Below are positions 42,230 to 52,679 of a DNA stretch of 64,000 nt, in pieces. The translations under genes were made by a program, and so were the position numbers. Source of the DNA: Bradyrhizobium manausense (lineage in GTDB: Bacteria > Pseudomonadota > Alphaproteobacteria > Rhizobiales > Xanthobacteraceae); NCBI RefSeq assembly GCF_018129685.1, contig NZ_JAFCLG010000024.1, positions 1 through 64,000 on the forward strand, read 5' to 3'. The notes under the pieces are model-generated. The model was not told the DNA's origin, made no database searches, and worked only from the letters and a program-made list of their open reading frames with translations. Each line of letters opens with the position of its first letter. Position 1 is the first letter of the stretch.

Positions 42230-44035
42230 ATGGCCAGCATTGTCAATCCGGATCCCTTCACGACGCGCCCCGAGATCGAAGGCACGTTCGGGGTCGTCGC
42301 GTCAACGCACTGGATCGCGACTGCCGTCGGCATGGCCATCCTGGAAAAGGGCGGCAACGCGTTTGATGCCGGCGTCGCGACTGCCTTCACGCTTCAGGTG
42401 GTCGAGCCGCATCTCAACGGCCCCGGCGGCGACGTTCCCGTCATCGTGCATGATGTGAAGCGTGGCCGCACCGAGGTGATCTGCGGCCAGGGACCGGCCC
42501 CTGCACGCGCCACCATCGCACATTACAAGAGTGAAGGCCTCGACATGGTGCCCGGCACCGGCCTGTTAGCTGCCTGCGTTCCCGGCACGTTCGAATCCTG
42601 GATGATGCTGCTGCGCGACTACGGAACGATGCGCGTGCGCGACGTGCTCGAGCCCGCGATCTCCTATGCCCGCGACGGCTACCCGCTGGTCGAGCGCGCC
42701 TGCGCCACGATCCAGACCGTCGAACAATTGTTCCGGAAGCACTGGCCGACCTCCGCCGCGGTCTACCTGCCGAACGGCGAAGTGCCGAAGCCCGGCACGA
42801 TCTTCACCAACACAACGCTCGCCGCGACCTACACCCGGATCTTGAAAGAAGCCGAAAGCGGCGGTGGCGGCCGCGACGCCGAAATTGAGCGCGCACGCAA
42901 AGCCTGGTCGCAGGGCTTCGTTGCCGAAGCCATCGACAAATTCTGCCGCACACAAGAGGTCATGGACGTCAGCGGCTCTCCGCATCGCGGCGTGCTCACC
43001 GCCGACGATATGGCGCGCTGGCAGCCGACGATCGAGGCGCCACTCACCTACGATTACGGCCGCTACACCGTCTGCAAGGCCGGCGTCTGGAGCCAGGGCC
43101 CGGTAACGCTGCAACAGCTCGCACTTTTGAAGGGCTTCGCGCTCGATGGGCTCGACCCGACCGGGCCGGAGTTCATCCATCTCCAGATCGAATGCGCCAA
43201 GCTCGCCTTCGCCGATCGCGAAAAATTCTACGGCGATCCCAAGTTCTCCGACATCCCGATCGGGACGCTGCTGTCGGATGCCTATAACGACGAGCGCCGT
43301 AAGCTCGTCACCGACAAGGCTTCGCTCGATCTCCGGCCCGGCGCGATCGAGGGCCGTGGCGGCGTCGTCAAGCTGCGCCGCGCCGAAGGCCAGCGCGAAG
43401 CCGTCGGCGCGCTCGGTGCCGGCGAGCCGACCGTTGGCCGCTTCGGCGAAGTGCGCGGCGACACCGTGCATTTCGATATCATCGACAAGGCCGGCAACAT
43501 GATCTCGTCGACACCATCAGGCGGTTGGCTGCAATCCTCGCCTGTCATTCCCGAACTCGGCTTCTGCCTCGGCAGCCGCGCGCAGATGTTCGATCTGGAG
43601 GAGAACCAACCGAGCTCGCTCGCGCCCGGCAAGCGGCCGCGCACGACGTTGTCGCCGACCATGGCGCTGCGCGACGGCGAGCCATATCTGGCCTGGGGCT
43701 CGCCCGGCGGCGACCAGCAGGACCAGTGGATCACGCAGTTCTTCCTGCGCCACGTCCATTGCAAGCTCAATCTGCAGGAAGCGATAGACGCGCCGGCCTG
43801 GCACTCCGAGCATTTCCCCATCTCTTTCTGGCCGCGCACCGCGCGCCCCGGCGTGCTCGTGGTCGAGAACCGCGTGCCGAAAGCAACGATCGAGAATTTG
43901 CGCGAGCGCGGGCACATCGTCGAGGTCGGCCCCGACTGGTCGGAGGGCCGCCTCACCGCAGCCTCGCGCGTCGGTGTTCGCCGGCGTGCCGCCGCGAATC
44001 CGCGCGGCATGCAGGGTTACGCGGCGGGACGCTGA
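42230..44035 (+). CDS. Gamma-glutamyltranspeptidase-like Ntn hydrolase
   Basis: 601 residues. The self-cleaving threonine is Thr412 in GDTVHFDII, aligned with the GGT motif TTHYSVV. GKRPRTTLSPTM and the GSPGG loop match the GGT small subunit. Two oddities: no signal peptide, so it acts in the cytoplasm, and the arginine that holds the gamma-glutamyl carboxylate in GGTs (FREMAP in E. coli) aligns with Gln87 in CGQGPAP. It may therefore cleave a related amide rather than a standard gamma-glutamyl bond. Flanked by two peptide transporters and followed nine bases later by the DUF1028 gene. Confidence 0.85.
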   Translation: MASIVNPDPFTTRPEIEGTFGVVASTHWIATAVGMAILEKGGNAFDAGVATAFTLQVVEPHLNGPGGDVPVIVHDVKRGRTEVICGQGPAPARATIAHYKSEGLDMVPGTGLLAACVPGTFESWMMLLRDYGTMRVRDVLEPAISYARDGYPLVERACATIQTVEQLFRKHWPTSAAVYLPNGEVPKPGTIFTNTTLAATYTRILKEAESGGGGRDAEIERARKAWSQGFVAEAIDKFCRTQEVMDVSGSPHRGVLTADDMARWQPTIEAPLTYDYGRYTVCKAGVWSQGPVTLQQLALLKGFALDGLDPTGPEFIHLQIECAKLAFADREKFYGDPKFSDIPIGTLLSDAYNDERRKLVTDKASLDLRPGAIEGRGGVVKLRRAEGQREAVGALGAGEPTVGRFGEVRGDTVHFDIIDKAGNMISSTPSGGWLQSSPVIPELGFCLGSRAQMFDLEENQPSSLAPGKRPRTTLSPTMALRDGEPYLAWGSPGGDQQDQWITQFFLRHVHCKLNLQEAIDAPAWHSEHFPISFWPRTARPGVLVVENRVPKATIENLRERGHIVEVGPDWSEGRLTAASRVGVRRRAAANPRGMQGYAAGR

Positions 44036-44044
44036 AGGCAACAC

Positions 44045-44751
44045 ATGACCTGGTCGATCATCGCGCGCGATCCTGCCACCGGTCAGTTCGGCATCGCCGT
44101 TGCGACCCGCTTTTTCGCGGTTGGCGCGCGCGTACCCTATATCGCCGCCGGCCTCGGCGCGATCGCGACCCAGGCCTTCGTCAATCCCTATTACGGCATC
44201 GACGGCCTCAAGCTGTTGCGTGAAGGCCTGAACGCCCACGATGTTCTCGCTACGCTGCTTGCGACCGACAACGGCCGCGAGAGCCGACAGGTCCACATCG
44301 TGGATGCGGGCGGCGCGATCGCCGCGCACACGGGGCGGGACTGCGTCGACTGGTGCGGGCACATTGCCGGCAGCAGTTTTTCGATCGCAGGCAACATGCT
44401 GGCGGGCGCCGACGTGCTCGCCGAAACCGCAAAGACCTACATCGCCAATGACAGTCTGCCCTTCCCGCGCCGGCTGCTCGCGGCCATGCGTGCCGGCGAA
44501 GCTGCCGGCGGCGACAAGCGCGGCAAGCAATCTGCGGCGCTGCTGATCCACGGCGAGGAGGAATGGCCGGCGCTGGACATCCGCGCCGACGACCATCCCG
44601 ACCCGCTCGGCGAGCTCGAGCGGCTCGAGAAGGTGAGCCATGAGCTCTGGGTCCACTTCCGCCCGTCCATGCCGACACGGCAGAACCCGGCCGGCAACAC
44701 CGATCGCAGAGCCATCGACGCCAGCATCGCTGCGGCGCGGGCGAGGCAGGC

Positions 44752-44755
<4 letters not shown>
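44045..44755 (+). CDS. DUF1028 family protein (Ntn-hydrolase-like)
   Basis: 236 residues. It begins TWSIIARDPATGQFGIAVAT, the hallmark of DUF1028, a family with a predicted Ntn-hydrolase fold. In many genomes it lies beside GGT and peptide ABC genes, as here. It starts nine bases after the transpeptidase and overlaps the next ATPase start by four bases. Reaction unknown; a second hydrolytic step on the imported peptide is the best guess. Confidence 0.85.
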
Positions 44756-46847
<2,092 letters not shown>

Positions 46848-46869
46848 CCGAAGCAATGGGGATTGTCCG

Positions 46870-48378
46870 ATGAAGATGTTTCGCCTCACCGCAACGGCGG
46901 CTGCCGTCCTGCTGTCGCTTGGCGCCGCCCAGGCCCAGACCGCGCTGCGCATCGGCCTTGCCGAGGATCCCGACATTCTCGATCCCACCATGGCGCGCAC
47001 CTATGTCGGTCGCATCGTGTTCGCCGCGTTCTGCGACAAGCTGTTCGACATCGACGAGAAGCTGAACATCGTGCCGCAGCTCGCGCTGTCGAGCGAGACG
47101 GTCGATGACGGCAAGGGCCTCGTCGTCAAGCTTCGGCCCGGCGTGAAATTCCACGACGGCGAGCCGTTCGACGCGGAGGCCGCCAAATTCTCGCTGGAGC
47201 GGCATCTGACCCTGTCGGGCTCGTTCCGCAAGCCGGAGCTCGCCTCGGTTGACCACATCGAAATCGTCGACCCGCTTACCATCAAGCTGGTGCTGAAATC
47301 ACCGTTCTCGCCCCTGCTCGCCCAGCTCACCGACCGCGCCGGCATGATGGTGTCGCCGAAGGCCGCCAGGGAAGCCGGCGACAAGTTCGGCCTGCACCCG
47401 GTCTGCGCCGGCCCCTATAAATTCGTCGAGCGCGTGCAGCAGGATCGCATCGTGTTCGAGAAGTTCGCCGACTACTGGAACAAGGACAACGTGTTCATCG
47501 ACAAGATCGTGTTCCAGCCGATCGTCGATGCCACCGTGCGGCTGGCGAACCTGAAATCCGGCGGCCTCGATCTGATCGAGCGCGTGCTCGCCACCGACCT
47601 CAAGGACGTGCGCGCGGATTCACGGCTGAAGGTCGCCACGGCCATCGAGCTCGGCTATCAAGGTGTCACGCTCAATATCGGCAAGGACAAGGCCAAGGGG
47701 CCGCTGAGCCAATCCGCCAAGGTGCGGCAGGCGCTCGACCTGGCCATTGACCGGGAGGCGATCAACCAGGTCGTGTTCAACGGCGAGTTCCAGGTCGGCA
47801 ATCAATGGGTCCCCCCTGATCATCCCTACTATCAAAAAGCCCTTCCGGTTCGTGCCCGCGACCTGGAGAAGGCCAAGGCGCTGTTGAAGGAAGCCGGCGT
47901 GAAGCCGCCGGTCAGCGTCGACTTCCTGGTGCCGAAGGGAGCGGAGACGGAGACGCCGGCGCAAGTGATCCAGTCGATGGCCGCGGAAGCCGGCTTCGAC
48001 TTGAAGATCCGGGTCACCGAATTCGCGACCGGATTGAAGCAGGCTGAAGCCGGAGATTATCAGGCCTATATGCTGGCCTGGAGTGGCCGCGTCGATCCCG
48101 ACGGCAACAGCTACATCTTCCTGCACACCGACGCGCCGCAGAACTACAGCGCCTGGAGCAATCCGCAGGCAGACAAGGCGCTCGATGACGCCCGTCTCGT
48201 CACCGACCCCGCCAAGCGCAAGGCCAGCTACGAAACGGTCGCAAAGCTCGCCCAGGACGAGGAGCCGATCCTCTACCTCTATCACCGCCGGATCATCATC
48301 GCGCACACCACGAAGCTCGAAGGCTACAAGCAGATGCCCGACGGCCTCGTCCGCGTCATCGGCCTCAAGTTGAAGTGA
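46870..48378 (+). CDS. Peptide ABC transporter binding protein 2
   Basis: 502 residues, SBP family 5. Signal peptide to about residue 22 (LGAAQA-QT), then TALRIGLAEDPDILDPTMAR and FHDGEPFDAEAAKFSLE. The ATG at 46870 with GGGGAT upstream gives the signal peptide; the longer frame overlaps the ATPase. It is distinct in sequence from binding protein 1, so the two probably bind different ligands. Confidence 0.92.
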   Translation: MKMFRLTATAAAVLLSLGAAQAQTALRIGLAEDPDILDPTMARTYVGRIVFAAFCDKLFDIDEKLNIVPQLALSSETVDDGKGLVVKLRPGVKFHDGEPFDAEAAKFSLERHLTLSGSFRKPELASVDHIEIVDPLTIKLVLKSPFSPLLAQLTDRAGMMVSPKAAREAGDKFGLHPVCAGPYKFVERVQQDRIVFEKFADYWNKDNVFIDKIVFQPIVDATVRLANLKSGGLDLIERVLATDLKDVRADSRLKVATAIELGYQGVTLNIGKDKAKGPLSQSAKVRQALDLAIDREAINQVVFNGEFQVGNQWVPPDHPYYQKALPVRARDLEKAKALLKEAGVKPPVSVDFLVPKGAETETPAQVIQSMAAEAGFDLKIRVTEFATGLKQAEAGDYQAYMLAWSGRVDPDGNSYIFLHTDAPQNYSAWSNPQADKALDDARLVTDPAKRKASYETVAKLAQDEEPILYLYHRRIIIAHTTKLEGYKQMPDGLVRVIGLKLK

Positions 48379-48388
48379 AGCCCAGCGG

Positions 48389-49330
48389 ATGCTGAACTTC
48401 CTCGCTCGCCGGCTTGTGCAGATCGTACCGACACTGTTCTTCGTGTCGGTGCTGATCTTCTCGCTGCAACAACTGCTACCGGGCGATCCTGCGCTGGTGA
48501 TGGCGGGCGAAGAGCGTGATCCGGCCGTCATCGAGCAGATCCGGCACCAGTACCGGCTCGATCAGCCAATTCCCGTGCAATACGCCTACTGGATCAAGGG
48601 CGTCCTTGTCGGCGATTTCGGCGAGTCCCTGCGCAACAAGATGCCGGTGCGCGAGCTGATCGCGCAGAAGCTGCCGGTCACGCTGCAGCTCGGCGCCATG
48701 GCGATCATCATCGCATTCCTGATCGGCATTCCCGCAGGCATCGTTGCGGCCGTGAAGAAGGGAACGGCGTGGGACTATGGCGCCAATTTCTTCGCGCTGT
48801 GGGGGATCTCGACGCCGAATTTCTGGCTTGGCATCCTGCTGATCTTCCTGTTCTCGATCGAGCTCGGCTGGCTGCCGGCCTCGGGCTATGTGCCGCTCAC
48901 CGAAAACTGGCGCGCGAGCCTGGCCGCCACGATCATGCCGGCCTTCGTGCTCGGCAACGCGATTTCCGCGGTTCTGATGCGACATACCCGCAGCGCCATG
49001 CTGCAGGTGCTGGAAAGCGACTATGTCCGCACGGCGCGCGCCAAAGGTCTCTCCGAGCGCTCGGTCATCCTGAAGCACGCCATGCGCAATGCGTTGACGC
49101 CGATCATCACGCTCGGCGCGCTCGAGCTCGGCACGCTGCTGTCAGGCGCGGTGCTGACCGAGCAGATCTTCTCCATTCCCGGCTTCGGCAAGCTGATCGT
49201 GGATGCCGTGTTCAACCGCGACTATGCCGTGGTGCAGGGCGTGGTGCTGGTAACAGCCACGGTCTATATCACGCTCAACCTGGTTGCCGACGTCGCCTAT
49301 ATCCTCGTCAATCCGCGGCTGAGAGGCTAG
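48389..49330 (+). CDS. Peptide ABC transporter permease 3 (DppB-like)
   Basis: 313 residues, six membrane segments, with LLPGDPALVMAGEERDP and the loop RAKGLSERSVILKHAMRNALTPI. Completes the second transporter together with the next gene. Starts ten bases after binding protein 2. Confidence 0.93.
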   Translation: MLNFLARRLVQIVPTLFFVSVLIFSLQQLLPGDPALVMAGEERDPAVIEQIRHQYRLDQPIPVQYAYWIKGVLVGDFGESLRNKMPVRELIAQKLPVTLQLGAMAIIIAFLIGIPAGIVAAVKKGTAWDYGANFFALWGISTPNFWLGILLIFLFSIELGWLPASGYVPLTENWRASLAATIMPAFVLGNAISAVLMRHTRSAMLQVLESDYVRTARAKGLSERSVILKHAMRNALTPIITLGALELGTLLSGAVLTEQIFSIPGFGKLIVDAVFNRDYAVVQGVVLVTATVYITLNLVADVAYILVNPRLRG

Positions 49331-49333
49331 GCC

Positions 49334-50221
49334 ATGACCGACGCCGTGCTCGCGGCCCCGCCCGTCATTGATGCCGGCGAACTGGACAGCCCGGCGCGCC
49401 GGGCGCGGCGCCGCTTGTTCAAGCGCAAGGCGGCTGTTGCGGGCCTCGTGGTCCTCACCGTTTTCATCCTGCTGGCGCTGCTGGCGCCCCTGCTCGTGCC
49501 CTATGACCCGATCGCGACGAGCTGGAGCCTGGTGCGCAAACCGCCCACCCCAGCACACTGGTTCGGCACCGACGAACTCGGCCGCGACATCCTGAGCCGC
49601 GTGATCTACGGCGCGCGCGCCTCGCTGCTGGCCGGCCTGATCTCGGTCGCGATCGCGCTGGGCATCGGCGTCCCGCTCGGCCTTCTCTCCGGCTATCGGG
49701 GCGGGTTCGTCGATGCGCTGATCAGCCGTATCACCGATGCAATGCTCGCCTGTCCGTTCCTGATCCTGGCAATTGCGCTGGCGGCATTCCTCGGCCCCAG
49801 TCTCGGCAATGCCATGATCGCGATTGGCATCTCGGCAACGCCGGTGTTCATCCGCCTCACCCGCGGCCAGGTGCTGAGCGTCAAGGCGGAAGACTATGTC
49901 GAGGCGGCTCGCGCGCTCGGCAATCCGCCCTGGCGGATTGCGGTCACGCACATCCTGCCGAACATCCTGCCCGCGCTGCTGGTGCAGGCGACGCTCTCGA
50001 TCGCCGCGGCGATCATCGCGGAAGCCGCCCTGTCATTCCTGGGGCTCGGCCAACAGCCACCGTCGCCGTCCTGGGGCAGCATGCTCAATGCCGCCCAACG
50101 CTTCCTGACCCAGGCGCCCTGGATGGCGATCTGGCCGGGGCTTGCGATCTTCCTCGTGGTCCTGTCGCTGAACCTGCTCGGCGACGGCCTGCGCGACGCG
50201 CTGGACCCCCGGCAGCGTTGA
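49334..50221 (+). CDS. Peptide ABC transporter permease 4 (DppC-like)
   Basis: 295 residues. HWFGTDELGRDILSRVIYGAR and EAARALGNPPWRIAVTHILPN are typical. Last gene of the run; a strong hairpin follows at 50243. Confidence 0.93.
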   Translation: MTDAVLAAPPVIDAGELDSPARRARRRLFKRKAAVAGLVVLTVFILLALLAPLLVPYDPIATSWSLVRKPPTPAHWFGTDELGRDILSRVIYGARASLLAGLISVAIALGIGVPLGLLSGYRGGFVDALISRITDAMLACPFLILAIALAAFLGPSLGNAMIAIGISATPVFIRLTRGQVLSVKAEDYVEAARALGNPPWRIAVTHILPNILPALLVQATLSIAAAIIAEAALSFLGLGQQPPSPSWGSMLNAAQRFLTQAPWMAIWPGLAIFLVVLSLNLLGDGLRDALDPRQR

Positions 50222-50242
50222 ATGACGGTCGGACGTCGGCTC

Positions 50243-50269
50243 TCACCTCTCCCCGTAGGGGAGAGGTGA
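50243..50269. terminator. Hairpin ending the peptide operon and the convergent gene
   Basis: TCACCTCTCCCC and GGGGAGAGGTGA are perfect 12-bp arms around GTA, between convergent stops at 50221 and 50288. No T-tract; it is also a member of the CACCTCTCCC repeat class. Confidence 0.5.
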
Positions 50270-50287
50270 AGAACGACCGTTGACGGA

Positions 50288-51034
50288 TCAGATCACCACC
50301 TCCCGCATCACGCGCCGGCAATCCATCTCATATTCGAGGTCCACCACCGGCGGCCGCGCGAAGTGCCAGGTGAGCCCCGAGCGCAATGCACCGCGCCGCA
50401 CCAGTTCATCGACCAGCACATGGTGGAAGTCGTGCACGGAATAGGCCTGCACGCCGGTGGTGTCCTTCCAGCCGAAGCCGAACGCCGTCATCCGGTTCTC
50501 CATCTGCGACGTCGTCGTGAAGCGCACCTTCTCGCGGAGGCCGTCCGGACTGAGGTCGCGGTAGCGCACCGTGCGCTCGACATAGGTGCCGCTGCCCTCG
50601 CGTGCCTCAGCGCCGCCGGCGATCACGAAGGATGGCGCCTTCGCATCGGTCGGACGCGTGAACGAGAACGCGTAGAAGGACGGCTCCGCGGGCGGATCGA
50701 TCTCCGGACAGACATTGCTCCGCGCCACCGGATTGGTGGTGCCGTCGAAGATGCCCCATTCCGACAGCGTCTTCACATAGTGCAGGTTGAAGGCGCGAAA
50801 GCCTTCTTCGCTGAAGGCCGCCGGCGAGCGAAGCTCGCAGGCACAGAAAGCCGTCAGCGGACGCCCTGCGGCCTGGATGTACCTTGCGGCCAGCGCAAAC
50901 CCTTCGGCCAGCGGCACCAGACGATCGAACCTGACACGCTCGATCTCATAGCCGTCATCGGCGGCCGCACCCGCCGAATACTGGAACACGGAGGGAATGA
51001 ACCGGTAATTGCCGGCGGAGAATTCACTGACCAT
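50288..51034 (-). CDS. Uncharacterised protein, possibly CnbZ-like
   Basis: 248 residues. It starts NYRFIPSVFQYSAGAAA, with later TAFCACELRSPAAFSEEGF and FTTTSQMENRMTAFG segments. The layout reminds me of the CnbZ family of aminomuconate-type deaminases, but I am not sure. No signal peptide or membrane segment. It ends the minus-strand run after the cyclase gene, eight bases beyond that gene's stop, so it may be co-transcribed with the signalling operon. Confidence 0.4.
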   Translation of the reverse strand: MVSEFSAGNYRFIPSVFQYSAGAAADDGYEIERVRFDRLVPLAEGFALAARYIQAAGRPLTAFCACELRSPAAFSEEGFRAFNLHYVKTLSEWGIFDGTTNPVARSNVCPEIDPPAEPSFYAFSFTRPTDAKAPSFVIAGGAEAREGSGTYVERTVRYRDLSPDGLREKVRFTTTSQMENRMTAFGFGWKDTTGVQAYSVHDFHHVLVDELVRRGALRSGLTWHFARPPVVDLEYEMDCRRVMREVVI

Positions 51035-51042
51035 GTCGAGCC

Positions 51043-52293
51043 CTAATCCAGTTGGATGCGAATGCCCTTGGCGCCGTTGAGCAGGCGCCTCAAATGAAAG
51101 CCGGCGAGCGGGTCATCGGCGTGCATCCCGACCAGCGCGGCAAAGGCCGGCATCGCGGCGGCATCGCCCGCCTCGAGCTTGGCAAACGCCTCGACATATT
51201 GCGCCGTCGCGGGCGCGCCAAATCTATCCTGTGGCAGCGGCTCGAACGCGCGCAGCGGTTCGCTGCGTCCGCGCAGCATCAGATCACCGACGGGACGTCC
51301 CTGAAAATCTGCCGCCGCCTCAGCGACGCTGGAGCTGACGCAGATGCGCGTGCCCAGCTGCTTGTTGGCGGCCTCCAGCCGCGCCGCCGTGTTGATGGTA
51401 TCGCCATAGGCGGTGTAGTCGAAGAAACGATTGCCGCCGAAATTGCCGACGAGCGCGGAGCCGGCGTGGATGCCGATGCGGGTGGTGCCGAAATTCACGC
51501 CCTTGGCCTTCTGGCGCGCACAAAACTCCTGTGCCCAGGCGTCCAAGTCGTGAGCGCACGCGACCGCACGCGTCGCATAATCGGGCTGGTCGCCGGGCGC
51601 GTTGAACAGAACCTGGATCGCATCGCCGATGATCTTTGCAACGGTCCCGTCATGCGCGAAGACAATCTCGGTCATTCCGCCGACATATTCATTGAGGAGC
51701 GCGCCCAGTGTCTCCGGCGGCGCGCTTTCGACCAACGACGTGAAACCCGTGATATCAGTGAAGATGACGGCGACATCTCGCCACCGGACCTCGATCCCCT
51801 CGCCGTTGCTGCCTTCCGCCAGACGCTTGGCGAGCTCGGGCGAGAAGTGGCGCGACAGCGCGGCGTGGGCCCGCTCGGCCTCCGCCTGACGGCGCCGCAC
51901 CTCGCGCAGCATCTCGATGTGGCGAAGGGTCTTCTCGATCGTGGTTTCCAGGTCGGCGAAGTCGATCGGCTTGGTGAGAAAATCGAACGCGCCGCGGTTC
52001 ATGGCGGTGCGGATGTTGCTCATGTCGCCATAGGCGGACACGATGATGGTCGACTTTTTATCCTCGGCTTCCTGCAGCTTCTGCAACAGCGACAGCCCGT
52101 CCATCCTGGGCATGTTGATGTCCGAGACCACCATGTCGACATGCGGATTCTGCTCGATCGACTCCAGCGCCTCGAGGCCATCGCGCGCGAACATGATGGC
52201 GACGAGCCCGTCACGGATCTGCCTGCGGAATTTCTGCAGGATCAGGGCCTCGAGATCGGGCTCATCGTCGACGAAAAGGATGGTCGGTGTCAT
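51043..52293 (-). CDS. Response regulator fused to a class III adenylate cyclase
   Basis: 416 residues. Receiver domain 1-120 with phosphoacceptor Asp58 in SDINMPRMDG and the switch lysine in FLTKPID; a helical linker (EVRRRQAEAERAHAA) near 130-150; cyclase domain about 172-365. The cyclase has metal residues Asp180 and Asp224, Lys220 for adenine, and Asn301/Arg305 for the transition state, so it should make cAMP when the receiver is phosphorylated. It overlaps the upstream response regulator by four bases. Confidence 0.93.
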   Translation of the reverse strand: MTPTILFVDDEPDLEALILQKFRRQIRDGLVAIMFARDGLEALESIEQNPHVDMVVSDINMPRMDGLSLLQKLQEAEDKKSTIIVSAYGDMSNIRTAMNRGAFDFLTKPIDFADLETTIEKTLRHIEMLREVRRRQAEAERAHAALSRHFSPELAKRLAEGSNGEGIEVRWRDVAVIFTDITGFTSLVESAPPETLGALLNEYVGGMTEIVFAHDGTVAKIIGDAIQVLFNAPGDQPDYATRAVACAHDLDAWAQEFCARQKAKGVNFGTTRIGIHAGSALVGNFGGNRFFDYTAYGDTINTAARLEAANKQLGTRICVSSSVAEAAADFQGRPVGDLMLRGRSEPLRAFEPLPQDRFGAPATAQYVEAFAKLEAGDAAAMPAFAALVGMHADDPLAGFHLRRLLNGAKGIRIQLD

Positions 52294-52679
52294 GCCGCCT
52301 GCTCGAGCCTGGTATCGATCTGCTGGCGCAGCAGCTCGAAGTCGATCGGCTTGGTGAGGAGCCCGGTGGCGCCCCGCTCGATCGCCTTGCGCCGCGTCTC
52401 GGCATCGCCGTAGGCCGTGATCATGATGACGGGAACGTCCGGGCGCTCGGCGCGCACCTTGGGCAGCATGTCGAGCCCGCTCATGCCGGGCATGTTGATG
52501 TCGGACAGGATCAGGATCAGCGAGGGGTCGCGCACCTCGGCGGCGCGCTTCAGCGCATCGGGCGCAGAGGGTGCGAATTCCATCTGGAAACGGCCGGACC
52601 GCAGGTCGCGCCGGAATTGCTGCCGGAACAGCGCCTCGACATCGGGTTCGTCATCGACAACCAGTATGTAAACGCTCAC
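52290..52679 (-). CDS. Single-domain response regulator
   Basis: 129 residues, a lone receiver. Acidic pocket VDDEPD at 8-13, phosphoacceptor Asp60 in SDINMPGMSG, lysine in LLTKPID. It has no output domain and may compete with or relay to the cyclase-fused receiver, which it resembles. It overlaps both neighbours by four bases. Confidence 0.93.
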   Translation of the reverse strand: MSVYILVVDDEPDVEALFRQQFRRDLRSGRFQMEFAPSAPDALKRAAEVRDPSLILILSDINMPGMSGLDMLPKVRAERPDVPVIMITAYGDAETRRKAIERGATGLLTKPIDFELLRQQIDTRLEQAA

